Notes under the pieces: model-generated
Seen by the model: only the letters and a program-made list of their open reading frames with translations
Told to the model about the DNA's origin: nothing
The model's database searches: none
Shown: one piece after another, positions 37,211-44,587 of the stretch
How positions within the stretch are numbered: position 1 is the first letter of the stretch
How the letters are laid out: every line of letters begins with the position of its first letter
Source: Steroidobacteraceae bacterium
GTDB lineage: Bacteria; Pseudomonadota; Gammaproteobacteria; Steroidobacterales; Steroidobacteraceae
DNA: 64,000 nt
NCBI GenBank assembly: GCA_019683695.1
Contig: JADGHX010000003.1
Span: forward strand, 23,739 to 87,738
Direction: 5' to 3'
Program-made: the position numbers and the translations under genes

Positions 37211-38240
37211 ATGGAGCGTGATATGCGTCGGGTGAAGACGGGCGTATCGGGGCTGGATGACGTTCTGGGAGGGGGGCTGATTCCGGAGCGCCTGTATCTC
37301 GTCGATGGCAACCCCGGGGCCGGCAAGACCACCTTCGCGCTTCAGTATCTGATTGGAAGGCGCCCGCAACGGGGAGAAATGCCTTTACGTGACACTCTCG
37401 GAAACCCGGGAGGAGCTCGAGGCCGGCGCCGCTTCGCATGGCTGGTCGCTCGAAGGGAAGCGGCACAAGCTTTTTGTCTCCACCGGCTATGAATCGCTCT
37501 ACGTGCTGGGCGACAACGCGCGACTCGTGCAATGCGTGTCGAACGTGCTGACGAACGCGGCCAAGTACACGGATGACGGTGGCGAGATACGCGTGGAACT
37601 GCGGAGGGAACCGCCGCACGCGGTGATCTCGGTGACCGACAACGGCGTCGGGATTCCGAAGGACATGATTCCGCATCTGTTCGAGCTGTTCGTGCAAAGC
37701 GACCATTCGCTGGAGCGCTCGCAGGGCGGGCTGGGCATCGGACTCTCGGTCGTGCAGCGCCTTGTCGAGATGCACGGGGGCACCGTGACGGCGCACAGCG
37801 AAGGCCCGGGCACCGGCGCGACCTTCGAGATCCGCCTGCCCCTCACGCAGGCGCCACAGAAGACCGTCCCGAAGCCGGAAGTCAGCGCTTGCGCCTGCCG
37901 GCGCATTCTCATCGTGGACGACAATGAGGATGCGGCGAACTCACTCGCGTCGGTTCTGCAGCTCGAGGGGCATACGGTGCGGCCGGTGTACGCACCGGAG
38001 GAGGCTCTCGAGGAGATCGGCGCCTTCGACCCCGACGTCATCCTGCTCGACATCGGTTTGCCGCGCATGGATGGTTACGAGCTTGCGAAGCGCGTGCGCA
38101 CCTCCGGCAGCCGCGCGCGCCTCGTAGCGTTGACCGGCTACGGCCAATTGCAGGACGTGCAGAAGGGTCGCGAAGCGGGCTTCCAGGCACATCTGGTCAA
38201 GCCGGTAGATCTCGAGGCGCTCACGCACGAGCTCGCCTGA
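37211..38240 (+). pseudogene. Frameshifted, internally deleted KaiC-like ATPase / histidine kinase / receiver
   Basis: The ATG at 37211 starts a KaiC domain ([20 protein letters not shown], Walker [16 protein letters not shown]). At 37355-37356 one extra G shifts the frame; removing it continues as [20 protein letters not shown] then [14 protein letters not shown]. Shortly after, at about 37465-37500, the KaiC sequence stops and becomes a histidine-kinase ATPase domain (GDNARLVQCVSNVLTNAAKY, TDNGVGIP, GGLGIGLSVV) and a complete receiver (RILIVDDNED, VILLDIGLPRMDGYE). Most of KaiC and the whole HisKA region are missing. The remnant is probably non-functional; the second frame alone could yield a short ATPase-receiver protein. 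Confidence 0.8.
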
Positions 38241-38344
38241 TCGGCGGCAGCCGTCGGCGCCCACTCGTTCGAGTGAGCGGGTTTTGCGCTCGTTTCCGCG
38301 TACAGCAACAGCGTTGCTTGGCGCGCGAGCGCACGAGGAGATTT

Positions 38345-39709
38345 GTGTTGAGTCTGGAGGCCCTGAAGTCATCCGTATCCGGCCTTGTGATCGCCCGTGA
38401 GGAGGGCCCGTACGCCGCGGCCCGTGAGGCGCTCATCTGGAATGCGCGCAAGCCGCCCCGCTACCCGCACGTCATCGTCGGGGCCACCTCCGCGGCGGAC
38501 GTTCAGGCGGCGGTGCGCTACGCGCGCCAACACGGGCTCAAGGTGACGGCGCGCGGCGGCGGGCATCACTGGTCCGGCGTTGCGCTCCAGGACGGCGTCG
38601 TCATCGATCTGTCGGGGCTCGATGCGGTGACCATCGATCCGGCGGCTCGCATCGCAGATGTGGGGCCGGGCGTGAGCCATCGCGATCTGGCGCGGGCGCT
38701 TGCCGGTCATGGGCTCGCGTTTCCCGTGGGACATTGCGCCACCGTCCCGCTCAGCGGGTACCTGCTCGGCGGCGGGCTCGGGTGGAACTCGGGGGCGTGG
38801 GGCATTGCGTGCTTCAGTGTGGAAAGCGTCGACGTCGTCACCGCGGAAGGTGAGCTGCTCCGCGCAAGCGAAGCGCAAAACGCCGACATCTTCTGGGCCG
38901 CACGCGGTGCCGGGCCCGCCTTCTTCGGCGTGGTGACATCCTATCGATTGCGTCTGCACAGGCTGCCGCGAGCGATCACCACGAGCACGTGGACGTATCG
39001 TCTCGAAGACATCGGCACACTCGAACGCTGGATTTCTTCTTCGCAACCGGTGCTGCCGAGGAACGTGGAATTCTCGCTGCTCATGTCATCGGCGCCCCCG
39101 ACGCTCGCCCATCGCTGCGCGAAGGTCGTTACAGCGATGGTTACCGTATTCGCGGACTCGGTCGACGAGGCTCGCATCGTGCTCGGCTCAGTTGCCGCAA
39201 GTGCCCCGCCCGGCGCGCTGGACGCGAGCCTGAATGTGCCCACACCATTCGAAGCGCTGTTCGAAATGAACGGGGCTGCGTTTCCGCACAACCGGCGCTA
39301 CGCGGCGGATACCTACTGGTCGACTGCAAACGCCGGCATATTCCTCGAGACCCTCGCGGCGCGCGTGAAGGATGCACCCTCGCCCGCCTCTATTGCGCTC
39401 GGTGTCCTCCTGCCGCCGCCCGAGCCGGGCGCACCAGGTCTGCCGGATGCGGCGTTCTCGATGGTGGCGCCCGTGTTCGGGTGTTCCTACGCCGTCTGGG
39501 AGGATGCGGAAGACGATGAGTTGAACGTGAGCTGGCTGCGGGAAACCAGCGAACGCCTCGCGCCGATCACCCTGGGGCACTACATCGGTGAGGCGCATCT
39601 CGATGACGATGCCCACATCCCGCGATCGTTCTCCCCCGCGGCCTGGGCGCGCCTCGAGCGCGCCCGGGCGACATACGATCCGGAAGGGCTGTTCAGCAAA
39701 ACGTTCTGA
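38345..39709 (+). CDS. FAD-binding oxidoreductase, berberine-bridge-enzyme type
   Basis: 454 residues from the GTG at 38345 (GAGGAGA upstream; TTG at 38348 is possible). The PCMH-type FAD domain has VTARGGGHHWSGVAL with the histidine for 8-alpha flavin attachment, and FPVGHCATVPLSGYLLGGGL with the cysteine for 6-S attachment, so bicovalent FAD is predicted. The C-terminus (ARATYDPEGLF) is the BBE domain. Such enzymes oxidise sugars, alcohols or secondary metabolites with oxygen. No signal peptide is seen. The substrate is unknown. Confidence 0.9.
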   Translation: MLSLEALKSSVSGLVIAREEGPYAAAREALIWNARKPPRYPHVIVGATSAADVQAAVRYARQHGLKVTARGGGHHWSGVALQDGVVIDLSGLDAVTIDPAARIADVGPGVSHRDLARALAGHGLAFPVGHCATVPLSGYLLGGGLGWNSGAWGIACFSVESVDVVTAEGELLRASEAQNADIFWAARGAGPAFFGVVTSYRLRLHRLPRAITTSTWTYRLEDIGTLERWISSSQPVLPRNVEFSLLMSSAPPTLAHRCAKVVTAMVTVFADSVDEARIVLGSVAASAPPGALDASLNVPTPFEALFEMNGAAFPHNRRYAADTYWSTANAGIFLETLAARVKDAPSPASIALGVLLPPPEPGAPGLPDAAFSMVAPVFGCSYAVWEDAEDDELNVSWLRETSERLAPITLGHYIGEAHLDDDAHIPRSFSPAAWARLERARATYDPEGLFSKTF

Positions 39710-39714
39710 ACAGC
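39688..39714 (+). terminator. Hairpin across the stop codon of the flavoenzyme gene
   Basis: GCTGTTCAG, nine-base loop, CTGAACAGC. The right arm contains the TGA stop. It lacks a T-run, so terminator function is uncertain. Confidence 0.35.
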
Positions 39715-39908
39715 GCGGGAGAACGCGCCGGGCGGCGCTGCCTGCCCGGGGCCCACCCGCGAGCGTGAGCCAGTCCGCACGCATTTCCCGCGTATAGGGG
39801 TGTTCCGACGTGACTCGTGATGCGTTCGGGCCGGCGGCCCTCCCCCGGCCTGCCCCGGCGATCCGGGTCGCCCGGCCCTGCAACTCTCACACAAAACAGG
39901 ATGGGGAT

Positions 39909-40547
39909 ATGCGTGCAAGACTTGTTGGATTCGTCGCCGTGCTGGCGGTGGGCCTGGTCGCCTCCCAAAGCGCCAGCGCCGTCGTCATCGGCGACAAGGA
40001 TTGGCGGCAGCTCACGGAAACGACCGGCTTCAGCTGGCTCAACGTGAACACCGCGTGCGGCACGGGCCTGTGCTCCGGGAGCATCAGCTCGGTGTCCCTG
40101 GACGGCTGGTACTGGGCGGACGCCACCGACGTGGCGGCGCTGTTCGATGCGCTCATCAAGCCGGACAGCACGCAGTTTCCGACCTCGACCACCAGCTACT
40201 TCGCCGCCGGTGATGCGGACATCGCGAATGCGGTGAGAACGGTGTTCAATCCGACGCGCGTGACGAACTTCGGCACGGCTCAGTACTACGAGGTGAGCGG
40301 CCTTACGCGTTCGAGCAACGGCTCCACCACGAGCATGGCGTACCTGCTCGACAGCCCCTTCGCCACGTCGCTCGACTACGCCGCGTTCGACACGAGCTAT
40401 CCGAAGAACCTGGGAACGGGCTTCACCGGCATCTGGCTGTATCGGCCCGTGTCAGTGCCGGAACCGGGCACACTCGCCCTGTTTGCGCTCGGCGCCGCCG
40501 CAATCTGGCTCCTGCGCCGCCAGCGCACCGTCACCACGCTCGCCTGA
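39909..40547 (+). CDS. PEP-CTERM sorting domain protein
   Basis: 212 residues from the ATG at 39909. LVGFVAVLAVGLVASQSASA is a signal peptide. The C-terminus carries VPEPGTLALFALGAAAIWLL and then RRQR: the PEP motif, a membrane helix and a basic cluster recognised by exosortase. The middle (about 160 residues, rich in Ser, Thr, Ala and aromatic residues, with two cysteines) is unlike any family I know. It is expected to be exported, cleaved at the PEP motif by an exosortase elsewhere in the genome, and linked to the surface or exopolysaccharide. Confidence 0.9.
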   Translation: MRARLVGFVAVLAVGLVASQSASAVVIGDKDWRQLTETTGFSWLNVNTACGTGLCSGSISSVSLDGWYWADATDVAALFDALIKPDSTQFPTSTTSYFAAGDADIANAVRTVFNPTRVTNFGTAQYYEVSGLTRSSNGSTTSMAYLLDSPFATSLDYAAFDTSYPKNLGTGFTGIWLYRPVSVPEPGTLALFALGAAAIWLLRRQRTVTTLA

Positions 40548-40572
40548 AGCGGCCCGATCCGCACATCACAAC

Positions 40573-40610
40573 GCCCTTGCTGGAGGACACGCCAGCAAGG
40601 GCTGTTCTCT
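40573..40610 (+). terminator. Terminator-like hairpin after the PEP-CTERM gene
   Basis: GCCCTTGCTGG, an eight-base loop, then CCAGCAAGGGC: eleven perfect pairs, followed by TGTTCTCT. It lies 26 bases after the stop codon. Confidence 0.7.
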
Positions 40611-40888
40611 GCGCACGCGTCGTCGCGTTTCCGCGGTCCATTCCGCCTGATTCTTCTGCAGCAAATCGGGCCGCTCGTCCGCGTATGGGCGCGCACGCTG
40701 GCTGCAACCGTAGGCGGAAGCTAGGAGACCCAACGCCGAGTGAGAATCTGCACGAAAACAACGCGAATGCCCATGGCCGCGAGCCAACACGTTCCGCATA
40801 AACACCGGTCCGCCCGGGAGGGTGCCGGGCCAGCCGACCCCTCCCGGTTCTGCCGGCGGCGCTTCGGAAATGTCGCGCTTGATAACGT
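40611..40888. other. Gene-free stretch upstream of higBA
   Basis: About 280 bases with only shadow frames. No repeat or RNA gene recognised. Confidence 0.5.
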
Positions 40889-40916
40889 TTGACGTTAATA
40901 ACGTGAGGCTTTAACA
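40889..40916 (+). promoter_or_regulatory. Candidate higBA promoter with overlapping palindrome
   Basis: TTGACG at 40889-40894 and TTAACA at 40911-40916, sixteen bases apart, resemble sigma-70 boxes. A palindrome, ACGTTA-A-TAACGT (40892-40904), overlaps the -35 box and would suit autorepression by HigA. Transcription starting six or seven bases after the -10 box would begin at the higB ATG (40923), so a leaderless message is possible; no Shine-Dalgarno sequence is visible. Confidence 0.5.
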
Positions 40917-40922
40917 TCTACC

Positions 40923-41204
40923 ATGATCAGATCCTTCAAGGACAAACAGAGCGAGGCCATATTCCGAGGCGAGTTCGTGAAGGGCATGGACGGCCAGATC
41001 CAGCAACGGACTCGCGAGAAACTGAAGTACCTCGACTCTGCCGGCGACTTGCGCGACCTGATGATTCCGCCCTCCAACCGCCTCGAAGCGTTGAAGGGTG
41101 ACCGCAAAGGCCAGTACAGCATTCGGGTCAACCAGCAATGGCGCATCTGCTTCAGATGGGACAATGGCGACGCGTCCGATGTGGAGCTGACGGATTACCA
41201 CTGA
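40923..41204 (+). CDS. higB: HigB-type toxin (RelE/ParE fold mRNA interferase)
   Basis: 93 residues. IRSFKDKQSEAIFRGEFVKG, LRDLMIPPSNRLEALKGDRK and GQYSIRVNQQWRICFRW, then VELTDYH, are the signature blocks of HigB toxins, which cleave translated mRNA at the ribosome. The toxin gene precedes the antitoxin gene, the reversed order typical of higBA. It lies 400 bases outside the left end of the tRNA-Lys element, so it is chromosomal rather than part of that element. Confidence 0.93.
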   Translation: MIRSFKDKQSEAIFRGEFVKGMDGQIQQRTREKLKYLDSAGDLRDLMIPPSNRLEALKGDRKGQYSIRVNQQWRICFRWDNGDASDVELTDYH

Positions 41205-41235
41205 CGGGCATGGCCGTGAGCTCCGAACGGAGAGA

Positions 41236-41565
41236 ATGACGATGGCAGCGAAACGACTTCGGCCGGTACACCCCGGCGACATTCTGGCCCATGACTTCAT
41301 GGAGCCTCTGGAACTGAGTTCCTACAAGCTCGCGAAGGAGCTTGGCGTGTCTGTACCGACCGTCAACGAGATCGTGCGCCGACGCCGGGCCGTGACGGCG
41401 GAGATGGCACTTCGCCTGTCCCGCTACTTCGGTACGACGGCGCAACTCTGGCAGAACCTGCAGAGCCAGTACGACCTTGAGATCGCGCGTCAGAAGATTG
41501 GCAAGCAGGTTGAACGCAGTATCCGGCCTTTGGAGCGCGCGGACCTCACCGGGCATGCGGCCTGA
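41236..41565 (+). CDS. higA: HigA-type antitoxin (XRE helix-turn-helix)
   Basis: 109 residues from the ATG at 41236; the ATG at 41242 has better spacing from CGGAGAGA and may be the true start. RPVHPGDILAHDFMEPLELS followed by YKLAKELGVSVPTVNEIVRR is the HigA/VapI helix-turn-helix, and LRLSRYFGTTAQLWQNLQSQ the conserved C-terminal helix region. It binds HigB and represses the shared promoter. The 31-base gap from higB supports one transcript. Confidence 0.93.
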   Translation: MTMAAKRLRPVHPGDILAHDFMEPLELSSYKLAKELGVSVPTVNEIVRRRRAVTAEMALRLSRYFGTTAQLWQNLQSQYDLEIARQKIGKQVERSIRPLERADLTGHAA

Positions 41566-41609
41566 GCACCGCGCGCCTCGCCCAATGAGGACATCGTGGG
41601 ATGAGGCAA

Positions 41610-41657
41610 TGGTGGGGTGGCTGGGAATCGAACCCAGGACCAGCGGATTAAAAGTCC
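41610..41657. repeat. Attachment-site repeat, left end (att core, tRNA-Lys 3' fragment)
   Basis: Identical over 48 bases to 52649-52696. It carries the T-arm and acceptor end with CCA of tRNA-Lys but no 5' half, so it is not a working tRNA. GCGGATTA at 41643-41650 has an inverted partner at 41689-41696. Confidence 0.93.
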
Positions 41658-41751
41658 CGGTAGCACACCACGTCACACCACAGACCACTAATCCGCACAA
41701 GCACTTACAGGCGTGATGCCGTGCCACTTGGTGCCGATTTGAGGCAGCAAG

Positions 41752-41774
41752 TGTGCCAATAGTGTGCCAAGGCT
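41752..41774 (+). repeat. Arm-type repeat, left end
   Basis: Two TGTGCCAA units in tandem followed by GGCT. The same 23 bases recur with one change at 52573-52595 inside the right end. They are probable integrase arm-binding sites. Confidence 0.7.
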
Positions 41775-41789
41775 GCGGGAGTAATCGAC

Positions 41790-42158
41790 GTGCGATCCGT
41801 TCTTGTCTTCGCCTGCGTGCTCGCGCTCGCGGGCTGTTCCACGTTCACGATTGAGGCCGACGCGTCCCGGCAGGTGACCGGCAATTGGCGGAGCACTGTC
41901 CGCTCTCAGGAAGTCACGCGCGAGGTGCTCGTGCGGGTCGCGGCCGGATTCGAGCCTGCCCTGTCGGAAACACTCACCATGCCGCTCGGTGTGGAGCACC
42001 GGGATAGTTCAGGAAAAAATTCCTGAACTAGGTCGTCGGAAACACTCACCATGCCGCTCGGTGTGGAGCACCGAAGCTACGCGAGCATCGCCGATCGCGG
42101 CGAGGAACGCGTCTACGTCGGCCTGAAGTGGCGCCCCTTCGCGAAGGACGCGCCGTGA
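41790..42158 (+). pseudogene. Small lipoprotein gene interrupted by a 72-base duplication/insertion
   Basis: A GTG at 41790 (GGGAG upstream) starts MRSVLVFACVLALAGCST, a lipoprotein signal with lipobox LAGC. The frame proceeds to SETLTMPLGVEHR and then hits a TGA at 42024 inside an inserted palindrome. A second copy of the same 39 bases (42035-42073) restores the reading SETLTMPLGVEHRSYASIAD, then RGEERVYVGLKWRPFAKDAP and a stop at 42158. The insertion is 72 bases, in frame, and only the stop inside it breaks the gene. The truncated product (78 residues) may still be exported. The function is unknown. Confidence 0.75.
41963..42073 (+). repeat. 39-base direct repeat flanking a 26-base palindrome
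   Basis: Copies at 41963-42001 and 42035-42073 appear identical. Between them lies TAGTTCAGGAA, AAAA, TTCCTGAACTA (42005-42030), a perfect eleven-pair inverted repeat. Confidence 0.9.
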
Positions 42159-42337
42159 CCGTGCCTCTCTGCTTCGCCGTGCGTCTCGGCGGCCGTTGGA
42201 TCGGCGTGTGCCGGTATGGCCGCGACGAGCATCGGACCCTCGCCGGCCACGACACACGCGCACAGGCCGTACAGGCGGCGCAGGAAATCGCCGCCCGACT
42301 CGAAGCGGCGCGAAAGGAGGTGCAGCACACCGATTGA
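42155..42337 (+). CDS. Small hypothetical protein
   Basis: 60 residues from a GTG that overlaps the end of the lipoprotein frame (GTGA at 42155-42158). VPLCFAVRLGGRWIGVCRYG is followed by an alanine-rich helix (AQAVQAAQEIAARLEAARKE). No family recognised. The overlap suggests that it was coupled to the unbroken lipoprotein gene. Confidence 0.6.
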   Translation: MTVPLCFAVRLGGRWIGVCRYGRDEHRTLAGHDTRAQAVQAAQEIAARLEAARKEVQHTD

Positions 42338-42416
42338 CGATCCCGGGGCGCCGTCTCGCGTGCCGGTGGGTCGGCGCCCCTTTTACCTACCCACAACCCA
42401 CCTAACGAGGTGAATC

Positions 42417-42761
42417 ATGCAGAAGAAATCGAAGAATGCACGCGCCCGCACGCGCGAGGGGTCGAGATTGGCTGAGCAGGGGCAGCTTGCCTCCGTGAAG
42501 CGGAGCTACTTCTACGACTACAAACACGAGCTTCCAATCGCCAAGACACCTGCTCCCAAGCCGTGCCCGTTTTGCGGTGTGACCGACGTCGCGATCTACT
42601 TCGACGTCGGCGAGCACTCGAGCGCGCACGCCCAGTGCGAAAACTGCGGCACTGAAGCGCCCTTCGCCTGCGAGGATCATCAGGACGAGGCAAAACGGGG
42701 TAACTACTGGCTGGCGATGGAGGCCGCCAGGATATGGAACACGCGAGGGGGTGCGCGATGA
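42417..42761 (+). CDS. Zinc-ribbon protein of the Lar restriction-alleviation type
   Basis: 114 residues from the ATG at 42417 with GAGGTGA upstream. KPCPFCGVTDVAIYFDVGEH, CENCGTEAP and the end WLAMEAARIWNTR follow the pattern of the Lar-like family: two CxxC pairs, then a tryptophan-rich helix ending NTR. Phage Lar proteins modulate type I restriction; many family members are uncharacterised. The extra 45-residue basic N-terminus is unusual. Coupled to the next gene by an ATGA overlap. Confidence 0.7.
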   Translation: MQKKSKNARARTREGSRLAEQGQLASVKRSYFYDYKHELPIAKTPAPKPCPFCGVTDVAIYFDVGEHSSAHAQCENCGTEAPFACEDHQDEAKRGNYWLAMEAARIWNTRGGAR

Positions 42762-42967
42762 GCGAGACACCGCAGCTTGCTGATTTGCGGGCGCAGCTCT
42801 GGCGTGCGAAGTCCAAGATCGCCGGCGCGCTCGCTCTCGTCGAGGCGCACGAAGGATACGCGGGCGACCACGAGCTTCAGGACATCTGGAACCTGCTCTC
42901 GGACGCGCTGGACGCGGTGTTCGATGTCGCCGGACGCCTGGGGGAGAAAAGGGCGAAGACAGACTGA
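42758..42967 (+). CDS. Small hypothetical helical protein
   Basis: 69 residues from the ATG at 42758, overlapping the previous stop by four bases. Mostly helical (LADLRAQLWRAKSKIAGALA, LQDIWNLLSDALDAVFDVAG). No family recognised. It is the last gene of the rightward block; a terminator follows. Confidence 0.65.
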   Translation: MSETPQLADLRAQLWRAKSKIAGALALVEAHEGYAGDHELQDIWNLLSDALDAVFDVAGRLGEKRAKTD

Positions 42968-42998
42968 ACGAGATTCCCGTCTGTGGGGATCGCGAGAG

Positions 42999-43024
42999 GG
43001 GCCGGGTAACACCGGCCCTTTTCG
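42999..43024 (+). terminator. Rho-independent terminator of the rightward element genes
   Basis: GGGCCGG, six-base loop, CCGGCCC, then TTTT, 31 bases after the preceding stop codon. Confidence 0.8.
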
Positions 43025-43043
43025 TTCTGGTTACGCGACGCGC

Positions 43044-43071
43044 GATCAACACGCAAATTTGCGTCTTGATC
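43044..43071. promoter_or_regulatory. 28-base near-perfect palindrome, candidate operator
   Basis: GATCAA...GCAAA and TTTGC...TTGATC arms, thirteen of fourteen positions paired. It lies in the gap between the rightward and leftward gene blocks, where a phage-type repressor site would be expected. No repressor is assigned. Confidence 0.45.
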
Positions 43072-43085
43072 CGCGCGGCAGCGCC

Positions 43086-43175
43086 AGTTACGGCGGCCGC
43101 ACGCGGCGCCGGAGGAGAAATGTTCGCAGATTGCGAAGTTTTCTCAGGTTACGGCGGCCGCACGCGGCGCCGGAG
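43086..43175 (+). repeat. Two copies of a 28-base GC-rich repeat
   Basis: Copies begin near 43087 and 43148 (GTTACGGCGGCCGCACGCGG then CGCCGGAG). A shorter, diverged version (GTTACGCGGCCGCACG) forms the end of the S24-like gene at 43510, so these may be relics of duplicated gene ends. Confidence 0.65.
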
Positions 43176-43267
43176 TAGCGGCGGTAGGCCGCTGGCCGCT
43201 CCGGTGCTTCTCGCTCGCGCGGGTACGTGCGCCCGTCGCTGGGGGTTCCCGATCGCATTGGGGGGTT

Positions 43268-43440
43268 TCCCCAATGCTCTCCAATTCGCCAGCCAACCTC
43301 ACGCGCGGCCGTCCGGCAATAAATCGCTCAGTTGAGCGAATTTCTCAGGGCCGAGGCCGCCAAGCTACTCAATCTCGGCGTCGCCAGCGTCAAGCGCGCA
43401 GCGAAGGTTCAGCGAGACAGTACGCCGGAGATGAGGGGCG
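43268..43440 (+). pseudogene. Remnant of a ParB-like/HTH replication-associated protein
   Basis: One frame reads PANLTRGRPAINRSVERISQ, and a shift at about 43345-43360 leads to AEAAKLLNLGVASVKRAAKV then QRDSTPEM. Together these match the linker and HTH of ParB-like plasmid/phage proteins, which usually run ANL..GRP..SQ.EAAKLLNVS..SV..A..VQ..GTPEL. Neither the N-terminal nuclease part nor the C-terminus is present, so this is a frameshifted fragment. Confidence 0.5.
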
Positions 43441-43510
43441 AATCGTCCAACGCGTTGGATGATTCGAGCGGCCGCGAGATCAGGGCGCAGAAAGCGGAGG
43501 TTCGCGCCAG

Positions 43511-44119
43511 TTACGCGGCCGCACGCTTCGCCGGCATGACGACCGCCATCACGACGCGCCCGACGATCTTCATCGGGGGCATGAGCAGAAACGGATCATC
43601 GTTGCTGTGACAGATCCAACGGCCATCATCGGTGCGCTCGACGTACTTCACGAGCAACACGCGTTCGCGCTCGATCATCCCGCCGAGCATCATTCCGCAA
43701 GATCGGGGCTTGCGCTGCCACGTCTCGATCACTGCAAGATCGCCTGTGCGGGGTTCGAGCGCGGAGTCGTAGAAAAACACGGTGCCACTCGGGAACTCGG
43801 GCGTCAGGCAATCACCCTCGCTAAGTACCGCGGCGAGTGTGCGACTCTCAAAAGTGAGCCCTTCAAACACGTCAAGCCGCTCCGCATCGCCAAGTCCCGC
43901 CTCCGCAAGCTTCGGCCGCAGGATATTGCCGTGCCGTGCGAGCAGTTCTGGCGAGGGTGTTACCGCATTCGGTGGCCGACTCGCCAGCGCATGCGAGGAA
44001 ATTTTCAAAATCGTGTTGATGAGGAAGTGATTCCACAGTTCCGCGATCGCGGAAGCGGCTGCATACGAGCCCGCGCTGACGGTGATAGACACCGTAAATG
44101 CTTCAAAGACGGCCGGCAT
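43511..44119 (-). CDS. S24/LexA-like protein with cysteine at the serine position
   Basis: 202 residues. GDCLTPEFPSGTVFFYDSAL, EPRTGDLAVIETWQ, LLVKYVERTDDGRWICHSND and IVGRVVMAV follow the beta-strand order of LexA/UmuD-type S24 peptidases. The usual GDSM nucleophile motif reads GDCL, and a lysine is present in LLVKYVE. No DNA-binding domain is recognised in the first 85 residues. It could be a phage repressor relative or an inactive S24 fold. It is the last gene of the leftward element operon and overlaps its neighbour by 17 bases. Confidence 0.6.
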   Translation of the reverse strand: MPAVFEAFTVSITVSAGSYAAASAIAELWNHFLINTILKISSHALASRPPNAVTPSPELLARHGNILRPKLAEAGLGDAERLDVFEGLTFESRTLAAVLSEGDCLTPEFPSGTVFFYDSALEPRTGDLAVIETWQRKPRSCGMMLGGMIERERVLLVKYVERTDDGRWICHSNDDPFLLMPPMKIVGRVVMAVVMPAKRAAA

Positions 44120-44387
44120 AAAACCCGCCTACAGCCGCCCCTGCTTCAGGAACAAGGTCACTGTCGCCCGAATGGATCGGCGCGGCAAAGTCCACCCAGG
44201 CGAACGCATCCACCGCGACGTTCTCGCGATTGAGGCAGTACCCGACGCTCAGGAGCGGACCAAACAGCGTGCGCGAAGTCGGATCGAAGTCGCGCGCGAA
44301 TGTGATACGGGCGCTCATCGGCCGCGGCTCTCGGTGCCTGTGGTGGTGCTCGCGCAGATCAACCGTCGATGCGGTAGCGTCGGTCAT
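44103..44387 (-). CDS. Hypothetical element protein
   Basis: 94 residues from the ATG at 44387, which overlaps the upstream stop (ATGA). A histidine/arginine-rich start (REHHHRHREPRP) is followed by ordered sequence (FGPLLSVGYCLNRENVAVDA, FAWVDFAAPIHSGDSDLVP). No family recognised. Part of the tightly coupled operon. Confidence 0.6.
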   Translation of the reverse strand: MTDATASTVDLREHHHRHREPRPMSARITFARDFDPTSRTLFGPLLSVGYCLNRENVAVDAFAWVDFAAPIHSGDSDLVPEAGAAVGGFYAGRL

Positions 44388-44587
44388 GCGTGCTGGTCCT
44401 TTGTTGGGTAATCGCCCGCCACGGCGCCAGGAGAATTCGCCTGCGGGCACTCGCCGGTTTTTCTGGCGGCGGCACTCAGCGAGTAATCCGCGCTGCGCGT
44501 GTCACCTGCACTCACGCGGCCACAGAGCACGCGCCCAAAAAGACGCGGTGCGTGGAGAAGAGGCAGCAGCAGAAAGTGCATGCTCAT
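44384..44587 (-). CDS. Small hypothetical protein, possible export signal
   Basis: 67 residues from the ATG at 44587, overlapping the upstream stop (ATGA). The start MSMHFLLLPLLHAPRLFG is hydrophobic and could be a signal or membrane anchor; the rest is polar. The chain of four-base overlaps on both sides is the main support. Confidence 0.5.
   Translation of the reverse strand: MSMHFLLLPLLHAPRLFGRVLCGRVSAGDTRSADYSLSAAARKTGECPQANSPGAVAGDYPTKDQHA

Noticed and set aside
41610..41700. A second tRNA-Lys gene at the left end of the element
   Set aside because: Only the 3' 48 bases match; the D-arm and 5' acceptor strand are absent.
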